Shown here in pieces: positions 1 through 6,251 of a stretch of 12,371 nt of DNA. Source of the DNA: Thioalkalivibrio sp. (GTDB taxonomy: Bacteria > Pseudomonadota > Gammaproteobacteria > Ectothiorhodospirales > Ectothiorhodospiraceae). The stretch is from positions 1 to 12,371 of the forward strand of contig PWRV01000309.1 of the NCBI GenBank assembly GCA_003563455.1, given 5' to 3'. How positions within the stretch are numbered: the stretch's first letter is position 1; each line of letters begins with the position of its first letter. The translations under genes and the position numbers were made by a program. The notes under the pieces were generated by a model. That model was not told where the DNA came from, searched no databases, and worked only from the letters and a program-made list of their open reading frames with translations.

Positions 1-593
1 ACATCGTGCGCCCCCTGGGTGATTCCCACGCCCAGAACCCGGAGGCTGCGGGCCATCAAGAGATCGTAGGCGCTGTCACCGACCATCACCGCATCCCGGC
101 GATCGACCCCCAGCCGCTCGAGCAGGTGGGAGAGCATGCCGGGATGCGGTTTGCTCGGATGTTCGTCGGCAGTAACGGTGGCGTCGAAGTATCCGGCCAG
201 CCCGCTGACCTCCAGCGCCTCGTCCAGACCGCGCCGCGACTTGCCCGTGGCCACGGCGAGCAGAAAACCGCGCTCGGCGAGCGTCCGCAGCGTTGGCTCG
301 GCATCGGGATACAACGGTGTCGGCGTGCTGTCCCGTTCCAGGTAGTGTTCGCGGTAGGCACGAGTCAGGTCCCGCATGAAGGCCTCGTCGGCACCCGGGT
401 ACAGTTCTTCCGTGGCCTGACGCACGCCGAGCCCGATGATATCCCGGAGCTGTGCATCGTTACGGGGTTCGGCGCCGATTTCGTCGATGGCGAGGTGCAG
501 GCAGCGCACGATGCGAGCGATCGAGTCGATCAGGGTCCCGTCCCAGTCGAAGGCGACAAGCGCCAGCGCATCCGGTTGCGTCCGCGGGATCAC
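1..593 (-). CDS. HAD-superfamily (subfamily IA) phosphatase, phosphoglycolate-phosphatase-like, 3' end cut by the window
   Basis: This is a probable soluble HAD phosphatase of the Gph-like group; its substrate cannot be told from sequence. The first 197 residues are visible. Motif I is FDWDGTLIDS (nucleophile D16, acid D18). Residues about 24-95 form a helical C1-type cap. Motif II is AVATGKS (T116), motif III is SKPHPGML (K148), and motif IV is VGDSAYD (D173, D177). All catalytic residues are present, and only the last part of the Rossmann core lies outside the window. The start is the GTG at 593-591: its GTGA overlaps the TGA stop of rluC, and motif I follows at the expected distance. A HAD hydrolase directly after rluC is also the arrangement in Pseudomonas, where it is annotated only as a probable hydrolase. 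Co-transcription and translational coupling with rluC are inferred from the overlap. Confidence 0.93.
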   Translation of the reverse strand, partial: MIPRTQPDALALVAFDWDGTLIDSIARIVRCLHLAIDEIGAEPRNDAQLRDIIGLGVRQATEELYPGADEAFMRDLTRAYREHYLERDSTPTPLYPDAEPTLRTLAERGFLLAVATGKSRRGLDEALEVSGLAGYFDATVTADEHPSKPHPGMLSHLLERLGVDRRDAVMVGDSAYDLLMARSLRVLGVGITQGAHD

Positions 594-1558
594 CGTGTGG
601 TCTCCGCAAGGGCCTGAAGCACGCGTTGCAGATCCTCCGGGAGGGGGGCGGAAAAGAGCCGCTCCTCGTCGCGCCAGTCCGGAAAGCGGATCGCCTGCGC
701 GTGCAGAAACATGCGCTGCAGGCCCGCGGCCCGGGCAGTCCGGTTGGCCTCCGCGTCGCCGTAGTCGTGATCGCCGGCGACCGGGTGGCCGAGTGCCTGG
801 CCATGGGCCCGTATCTGGTGCGTCCTGCCGGTGCCGATGTCGACTTCCATCAGCGTGAAGCGGCCGAACGCCTCCACCGGCGTGAAGAGGCTGCTCGCGG
901 ATCGCGCGACATCGCCGTTCGACTGTTGCACCGCACGCATGCGTTTGCGCCCCGAACCGTCCCGTTCCTGAGTGATCGGCAGATCGCAGCGTTGCGGCGG
1001 ACCCTGCCAGCGTCCGGCCACCAGCGCGAGATAGCGTTTGGCGACGCGCCCGCTGCGCAACGCCTCGTGGAAGGTCTGCAGCCCGCGCCGGCTCTTCGTG
1101 AGCACCAGACAGCCGCTGGTCTCCCGGTCCAGCCGGTGGCCCAGTTCCAGTTGCGCCGCCGGCCGCAGCAGGCGGGCGGCCTCGATGATACCGAAGGACA
1201 GCCCGCTGCCTCCATGCACCGCCAGACCGGCGGGCTTGTCCAGCACCAGATAGTCGTCGTCCTCATGGATGATCGCCGTGCGCAGACTCCGCAACACGCC
1301 GTCCGGGACACGGGTCGTTGCCCCGGCATCGGGATCGCCGGGCCGGTCCAGCGCGGGAATCCGCACCTCGTCCCCTCCCGAGACCCGGCGCTCCACCCGG
1401 ACGCGGCGCCCGTTCACACGAATGGCGCCCTTGCGTACGAGCCGATAGATCAGGCTGCGGGGCACGCCTTTCAGCGCCCGCAGCAGAAAGTTGTCGAGCC
1501 GCTGACCCTCCGCGACGGCGGGAACGCTCAGGACAGTCGGGCCATGCGGTTTTGCCAT
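590..1558 (-). CDS. rluC: 23S rRNA pseudouridine synthase RluC
   Basis: RluC isomerises specific uridines of 23S rRNA (955, 2504 and 2580 in E. coli) to pseudouridine. The product is 322 residues, against 319 in E. coli. An S4 RNA-binding domain lies at about 15-75 (GQRLDNFLLRALKGVPRSL, then RVNGRRV). The RluA-family catalytic domain follows, with the signature GHRLDRETSG at 140-149. Its D144 is the catalytic Asp and has the same residue number as in E. coli. The family motif GTGRTHQIR is at 242-250. The ATG at 1558 gives the family's usual N-terminal length. No strong Shine-Dalgarno is visible, and the start codon lies at the centre of a 16 bp perfect palindrome. The TGA stop overlaps the GTG of the downstream HAD gene. 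Upstream, 80 bp separate it from the REC-PAS-GGDEF-EAL gene on the same strand, so it may be read through or have its own promoter. Confidence 0.97.
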   Translation of the reverse strand: MAKPHGPTVLSVPAVAEGQRLDNFLLRALKGVPRSLIYRLVRKGAIRVNGRRVRVERRVSGGDEVRIPALDRPGDPDAGATTRVPDGVLRSLRTAIIHEDDDYLVLDKPAGLAVHGGSGLSFGIIEAARLLRPAAQLELGHRLDRETSGCLVLTKSRRGLQTFHEALRSGRVAKRYLALVAGRWQGPPQRCDLPITQERDGSGRKRMRAVQQSNGDVARSASSLFTPVEAFGRFTLMEVDIGTGRTHQIRAHGQALGHPVAGDHDYGDAEANRTARAAGLQRMFLHAQAIRFPDWRDEERLFSAPLPEDLQRVLQALAETTR

Positions 1559-1565
1559 GGCAAAA
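1550..1565. promoter_or_regulatory. 16 bp perfect palindrome centred on the rluC start codon
   Basis: The sequence TTTTGCCATGGCAAAA reads the same on both strands, and the ATG of rluC lies at its centre. Such a dyad could be a protein-binding site or could fold the ribosome-binding region, but it could also be chance. No known operator is recognised. Confidence 0.3.
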
Positions 1566-1638
1566 TGCTAGCGGATTCTCGGTCCCGGCAGAACCCGCGG
1601 CACCATGCAGTCACGGCGTCGGCAGGCCTGCGGCATCC

Positions 1639-3789
1639 TCACAGGCCGGACGCACTGGCTCCCCGGGTCCGGCTTATCGCCTGGTTCCAGACCGCGTCCA
1701 GCGCATCGGGTTCGCCGTACAGAAAACCCTGGATCACCTTGCACCCGAGAGATTTCAGGTATTCGAGCTGCACCTCGGTCTCCACGCCCTCAACCACGAT
1801 CTCCATCTGCAGGCCCTGCGCCATTGCGACAATGGCATTGACCAGACAGGCCCCTTCCTCGCAACTCCGGATGTGTCGGGGGAAGCTGCGATCGATCTTC
1901 AGGGTGTGGATCGGCAGTTTCTGCAGGTAACTCAGCGAGGAATAGCCGGTTCCGAAGTCGTCGATCGCGATATGTACGCCCGCGTCGCTCAGCTGATGCA
2001 GTTTTTCGATCACGTCCTGGCGATCGTTCAGCAGCAGATTTTCCGTAATCTCGATCTCCAGGAGTCGCGGCGGAAAGTCTTCCTGCCGCAAGGTTTCGAG
2101 CACGCTTTCAACGAAGTCCTCACGGGAAACCATCACGGGCGAGACGTTGACCGAAAGCCGGAGCTCGTTGCCGAAGCGCCGACGGTGCTCGGTCAGCTCC
2201 CGGGCCGCACGTTGCAGCGTGTTGCGATCGAGTTCGACGATCAGCCGGCTTTCCTCGGCAATGGAGATGAACTCCGCCGGTTCAAGACAGCCAAGCTTCG
2301 GGTGTCTCCAGCGTACCAGCGCCTCGACGCCGACCAGGTCACCGCGTTCGGCATGCACCTGCGCCTGATACACGACGAAGAACTCGTCGCGGGCCAAACC
2401 GCGGTGCATTTCCTGTTCGAGCTGCAGGCGCTGGGTGGCACCCGCCATGTCCGGGGTGTAGAGCTGGAATCCGTCCCGGCCGGTGTTCTTCACGCGGTAC
2501 ATGGCGATGTCGGCGTTCTTGATCAGTGCGTCCATGCTGGTACCGGCAGACGGAAACATCGCGATACCGATACTGGACCCGACGAAGATCTCGTGGCCAT
2601 CCAGCTTGAACGGTGCGCGGATGCTGGCGAGGATCTTGTCCGCCACCTGTGCTGCGGATTCCCAGTCCCGAACTTCCGGGAGCAGCAGCGTGAACTCGTC
2701 GCCGCCGAAGCGGGAGAGCGTGTCGCCCTTGCGCACGCAGTTCAGCAGGCGCTCGCTGACGGCCTGCAGCAGGCGGTCCCCGACGGTGTGCCCGAGGGAG
2801 TCGTTGATCACCTTGAACCGGTCGAGATCGATGAACATCACCGCGAGCTGGTGTCCCTCGCGCGCTGCCTGGGTCAGCGCGATACTCAGCCGGTCTTTGA
2901 AGAGTGCGCGGTTCGGAAGGCGGGTCAGCAGGTCGTGATAGGCCTGAAAGCTGATGAATTCCTCCGCCTCCATGCGCTCGGTGATGTCGCGCGCGGTCCC
3001 GTAGGTGTGATAGCGGCCGCCGTCGTGGTAGGGGGTCTCGTCGTCCAGCATCGGCCAGATCACCAGCTCGAAATGCCTGCGCGAGCGTCCCGGGAACTTC
3101 GGCCGCAGCGCCACCTCCACGGAGCGCACCTCGTCGTAGGGATGCCTGGCCTGCTCCAGAAAGTACCGCCCCTTTTCCTGTTGATCCTCCTCCATGATAT
3201 CGAGCAGGGAGACACCGAGCAGTTCGTCGGGCGTGTAGCCGAGGAGTTTGCCCACTGTCGCGTTCAGGAAACTGAAGCGCCCGTGGTCATCGAGGATGTA
3301 AACGATGTCCGGTGAGTGATTCACGATCAGGCGATGCAGGCGCTCCGAGCGGTTGAGACGCACCTGGATCACCTTGTGGCTTTCCTCCAGCCGCTTCTTG
3401 CGCACCGCATTGTTCACCGTCGCCAGCAGTTCCTCCGGGACATAGGGTTTCTTCAGGTAGTCGTAGGCACCCGCCCGAAGCGCAGCAGCGATGCCGTCGA
3501 GCGAGGCGTTGCCGCTGACCACGATGGTCGTGACCGCCATGTTGCGCTCGTTCATCACGCGCATGACCTCGTGACCGTCGACCTCCGGCATCGCGAGGTC
3601 GAGGAGCAGCACGTCGTACCGTTCCCGCGTGAGTTTTTCCAGCGCCTGCCGGCCACCCGCGGCGGTATCGACCTCGTATTTGTGCATGCTCAACAGGCCG
3701 CGCAGGCTCTCCAGCATGCGCGGATCGTCGTCCGACAGCAGAATGCGGACCTCCGAGCGCGGTTCGACGGCGTCGTCGAAACCGATCAT
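1639..3789 (-). CDS. Response regulator with REC, PAS, GGDEF and EAL domains (c-di-GMP synthesis/hydrolysis)
   Basis: This is a 716-residue cytoplasmic signalling protein. The REC domain spans about 13-130: acidic pair D20/D21, phospho-acceptor D64 in LLLDLAMPEVDG, switch S92, and K114 in YLKKPY. A PAS domain spans about 150-275 and ends in the usual PAC tail (YGTARDITERMEAEE). The GGDEF domain spans about 282-445; its active site GGDEF (362-366) is intact, and an intact RxxD inhibitory site (RKGD, 353-356) sits five residues before it. The EAL domain spans about 455-705 with EALVRW (489-494), NVS (548-550), ITE (581-583), IDDFGTGYSS (609-618), LKIDRSF (630-636), VVEGVET (665-671) and QGFLYGEP (687-694). 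Both enzymatic halves therefore look competent. The ATG at 3789 overlaps the TGA of the upstream HDOD gene (ATGA), which points to coupled translation and makes that protein the likely signalling partner. No transmembrane segment is seen. Net diguanylate cyclase or phosphodiesterase direction cannot be predicted. Confidence 0.96.
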   Translation of the reverse strand: MIGFDDAVEPRSEVRILLSDDDPRMLESLRGLLSMHKYEVDTAAGGRQALEKLTRERYDVLLLDLAMPEVDGHEVMRVMNERNMAVTTIVVSGNASLDGIAAALRAGAYDYLKKPYVPEELLATVNNAVRKKRLEESHKVIQVRLNRSERLHRLIVNHSPDIVYILDDHGRFSFLNATVGKLLGYTPDELLGVSLLDIMEEDQQEKGRYFLEQARHPYDEVRSVEVALRPKFPGRSRRHFELVIWPMLDDETPYHDGGRYHTYGTARDITERMEAEEFISFQAYHDLLTRLPNRALFKDRLSIALTQAAREGHQLAVMFIDLDRFKVINDSLGHTVGDRLLQAVSERLLNCVRKGDTLSRFGGDEFTLLLPEVRDWESAAQVADKILASIRAPFKLDGHEIFVGSSIGIAMFPSAGTSMDALIKNADIAMYRVKNTGRDGFQLYTPDMAGATQRLQLEQEMHRGLARDEFFVVYQAQVHAERGDLVGVEALVRWRHPKLGCLEPAEFISIAEESRLIVELDRNTLQRAARELTEHRRRFGNELRLSVNVSPVMVSREDFVESVLETLRQEDFPPRLLEIEITENLLLNDRQDVIEKLHQLSDAGVHIAIDDFGTGYSSLSYLQKLPIHTLKIDRSFPRHIRSCEEGACLVNAIVAMAQGLQMEIVVEGVETEVQLEYLKSLGCKVIQGFLYGEPDALDAVWNQAISRTRGASASGL

Positions 3790-5849
3790 GCGTCCCCCTG
3801 CCGCTTGCGCATCGCGTCCTCGGTCGGCTTCCCGGGAAAAAGAAATTGAAACCGGGTGCCGGATCGGTCACTGGTACTGATCATGGTAACCCCCATCGCA
3901 TCCGTCAGCTCTCGGACCCGGGCCAGCGCCTGCTCCGCCTGCGCGGCTCCTCGAGCGTCGGACGCAGACCCCGGGAGCCCGGCGCTGGTTGCGTCGAGTC
4001 GCCCTGGCCCATTGTCCCTCAATTCCAACTGTACATATTCCTGTCCGTTAACGCTGACCCCGCCCCGGGTTGCGATGAGAACCTCGCCTCCTGGTTCCCG
4101 CGTCTCCGCCGCGTGCACCAACAGGTGGCGCAGCAGCGCCTGAATGTCGCCGGCAGCAGCCGCCACGCGTGGCTCGCGACGATCGAGATCGAGCGCAACA
4201 CCAATGCCGACCGGGGCGAGCAGGCTCGCCTCGAGCGCGGAGACGACCTCCTGCACCGACTCGTTGAGCGGGGCACCGGCGGGCGAGGACGCCTCGTTGC
4301 CGATCGGAGCTGCGAGTACTTCCTCGATGCGTACCGTCTCATACCGGATGCGCTCCAGACTGCCCCTTGCGGCGTCGTCCGTTCCGATCCGTGTCCGCAA
4401 CATCTCCAGGTGATTGTGGATCACGGTCAGCGGTGTCGAAATCTCGAAGCGAAGACGTTCCCGCTCCCCGGTTCCGGCGCCCGCAACGCCGGATCCTTCC
4501 GCCGCTGAATCCGCGGCTCGAGCCGACAGCGTCGCAGCAATCAATCCGGCGAGGGCATCGCCCACTGTCTCCCGATCGTCCGAACACGCACCAGCATCGC
4601 GATCGACACCGAGCACCAGGACGCCGAGCATCGCCGCATCATGCACCAGCGGAAGGCACCAGAGCCGATCGGCCCCCAGCACGCCGGCCAGTTGCCGTTC
4701 GACGACGGATGTCCCCGCACCCTCCCGGGCAACGCCGTCCAGCAGCGCGTCCGCGATTAGACTGCGACCCGGGGCAACCTTCAGAACGAAGGTCGGCGCG
4801 GCGTCATCGTCGAGCCAGGCGCTCAGGTGGTTACCGTCACTGTCTGCGGTGAAGAGCAGGCTCCTTTCGACCCCCAGCAGACTCCTCGCGCCGGCACGAA
4901 CCGCGGACCGTATCCCCGTCGCGCCCCGGGCCTCGAGCAATTCCGAGCGGCACTGGATCAACCGCCCGGCCAGGTCCAGACGCCGACCCAGTGCGCGGTA
5001 GGCATCGGCCACGGCCACTTCGGGATCGGCATCCGGGACCCCGAGTGAAACGGCGAGCCGGTCGATATCGGCGGCCACCCGCTGGCGCAGCGCACGCGTC
5101 AGGTCCGGCTCGAGCCCGAACAGCGTCCCGGCTGCGTGAATGCCAGCGTCCCCGGACTCGCTGTCCGTCGCGAGGCGGCTGGCCAGATTCACGATCTTCA
5201 CCAGATGCTGGGCATCGCCGACCTCATCCAATGGCGCGTACTGGTATTGCAGCGCGTCGACCGCAAAGCCACCCGGACACCAGGACTGTGCCGCCCGGAC
5301 GCCGAGTTCGACCCGGTCCGTCCCGAAGCGGCTGCGCTCGGCCTCCAGCAGCCCGGGCGGGTCGGGCTGCGCGTCCAGCACCGCCAGATACCCGGGCTGG
5401 TGACGCGCAACCAGCTGCATGGGGCCCGCGCCCAGCAGCAGCCCGCAGATCCGTGCCTGTTCCGGATTCCTATAGCGGGTCAGGGTCGCGAGCACCTGAG
5501 CAAGGTCGGCCGCGCGCATCGCGAGCCGCCACGCCCGCTGCAATGCGCCGAACATTGCCGCCGGCGGCGGTTCGAAGAACTGCTGCGAAGCGGAAGACAG
5601 CACGAGGGCACGCGCCGCGTCCAACCCCAGCACTGCAATGGCGTCCTCGAGGCTGAGGCAGACGTCGGCAGGGGCGGCGGGTTCGGCGCGGGCAGCAGAC
5701 AGCACCGCGAGCGCGAGGCCGGGATCCCGCTGGATCCAGCCCGCAATCTCTGCTTCCGCAATCCCCGTGCGCTGCACCCCGTCCAGGATTGCCACGAGGA
5801 CCTCGGGCAGACCCGGCACCGGATTCATGCAGCTTCGTTGCGCAACCAT
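3786..5849 (-). CDS. HDOD-GAF protein with degenerate histidine-kinase C-terminus (probable pseudokinase)
   Basis: Residue numbers here count from the GTG at 5852 (688 residues). An HDOD domain occupies about 12-230 (LPEVLVAIL, then IQRDPGLALAVLS, then LEDAIAVLGLDAARALVLSS). Like other HDOD domains it lacks an obvious HD metal site. A GAF-like domain follows at about 300-445. A kinase-like part occupies about 465-675. Its dimerisation/phosphotransfer helix reads RFEISTPLTVIHNHLEML, with F469 where the phospho-acceptor His should be. The N-box reads HLLVHAAE, with H576 and H580 in place of the usual Asn residues. The G1 box DNGPG (613-617) and G2 box GTRF (665-668) remain. The fold is kept, but His phosphorylation looks impossible. 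No signal peptide or membrane helix is seen. I prefer the ATG at 5849 because a G-run (5860-5854) stands 4 nt before it; GTG 5852 and ATG 5828 are alternatives. It overlaps the downstream REC-PAS-GGDEF-EAL gene by ATGA. Confidence 0.85.
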   Translation of the reverse strand: MVAQRSCMNPVPGLPEVLVAILDGVQRTGIAEAEIAGWIQRDPGLALAVLSAARAEPAAPADVCLSLEDAIAVLGLDAARALVLSSASQQFFEPPPAAMFGALQRAWRLAMRAADLAQVLATLTRYRNPEQARICGLLLGAGPMQLVARHQPGYLAVLDAQPDPPGLLEAERSRFGTDRVELGVRAAQSWCPGGFAVDALQYQYAPLDEVGDAQHLVKIVNLASRLATDSESGDAGIHAAGTLFGLEPDLTRALRQRVAADIDRLAVSLGVPDADPEVAVADAYRALGRRLDLAGRLIQCRSELLEARGATGIRSAVRAGARSLLGVERSLLFTADSDGNHLSAWLDDDAAPTFVLKVAPGRSLIADALLDGVAREGAGTSVVERQLAGVLGADRLWCLPLVHDAAMLGVLVLGVDRDAGACSDDRETVGDALAGLIAATLSARAADSAAEGSGVAGAGTGERERLRFEISTPLTVIHNHLEMLRTRIGTDDAARGSLERIRYETVRIEEVLAAPIGNEASSPAGAPLNESVQEVVSALEASLLAPVGIGVALDLDRREPRVAAAAGDIQALLRHLLVHAAETREPGGEVLIATRGGVSVNGQEYVQLELRDNGPGRLDATSAGLPGSASDARGAAQAEQALARVRELTDAMGVTMISTSDRSGTRFQFLFPGKPTEDAMRKRQGDA

Positions 5850-5944
5850 CACGCCCCCCCGATCTTGTACGGCTCACCCGGATTCCCTCAGGATACGGGG
5901 ACCGCGTTCACCACGAGTCGCAGACCCGCAGGCTTTTCGCGTGG

Positions 5945-5953
5945 AGTATATAC
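5945..5953. promoter_or_regulatory. Candidate -10-like AT patch in the divergent region
   Basis: The region 5850-6180 separates the divergent HDOD and ParA-like genes. Its one AT-rich patch is GTATATAC (5946-5953). On the minus strand this reads TATACT (5950-5945), five of six matches to a -10 hexamer, about 95 nt before the HDOD start. On the plus strand it reads TATATA. No good -35 element sits 16-18 bp away on either strand, so this is a weak candidate. I see no other gene, terminator or clear operator in the interval. Confidence 0.22.
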
Positions 5954-6110
5954 GCAAGCGCCGGTGTTGACGCCCGGTTGTCCGATAGGCCGGCTTTGTC
6001 CACGGCTTGCCGCCCCTGCCGTCCGGCTTCCGCAAGTACCCGCCTGGGCACCTTTCCTTCGATCCGCATGGAGAAACCCGGGCCAATCTGCTAGCGTTTA
6101 TGAAGAGGAA

Positions 6111-6251
6111 ATGGAACCTTTGGGTTTCCTCAAGCGCGCGGTGCGCGGAAGATTTCCATCGACTGGCCCAGGGCAGCGCCATGGCCCCAACCGACGAAGA
6201 CCGACAGATCCCCCCCGGGCGGGGCGCCCCGCCCGTGGTCGCCGTCGTTAG
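6111..6251 (+). other. Short ORF overlapping the 5' end of the ParA-like gene in another frame
   Basis: A 46-codon ORF opens at ATG 6111 (MEPLGFLKRAVRG) and ends at 6251, in a different frame from the ParA-like ATPase. A purine-rich AAGAGGAA abuts its ATG, too close to be an ideal ribosome-binding site. For about its first 12 codons third positions are mostly G or C, as in real genes of this window. After about base 6147 that bias moves to the ATPase frame. It could be an overlapping leader ORF, or the true N-terminus of the ATPase separated by a frameshift or sequencing error near the GC-rich run at 6134-6148. It could also be chance. Confidence 0.2.

Noticed and set aside
1625..1647. GGCCTG/CAGGCC hairpin over the stop of the GGDEF-EAL gene
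   Set aside because: The stem is only 6 bp with an 11 nt loop and no T-run; too weak to call a terminator.
452..1930. 492-codon plus-strand ORF antisense to rluC and its neighbours
   Set aside because: It crosses three minus-strand genes with clear catalytic motifs and has no recognisable product.
1318..3315. 665-codon plus-strand ORF antisense to the REC-PAS-GGDEF-EAL gene
   Set aside because: The opposite frame carries intact GGDEF and EAL motifs; the antisense translation has no recognisable domain and arises from high-GC codon bias.
5967..5995. TTGACG as a -35 element for the ParA-like gene
   Set aside because: The hexamer 17 bp downstream is CCGGCT, with no usable -10 at 16-18 bp spacing.
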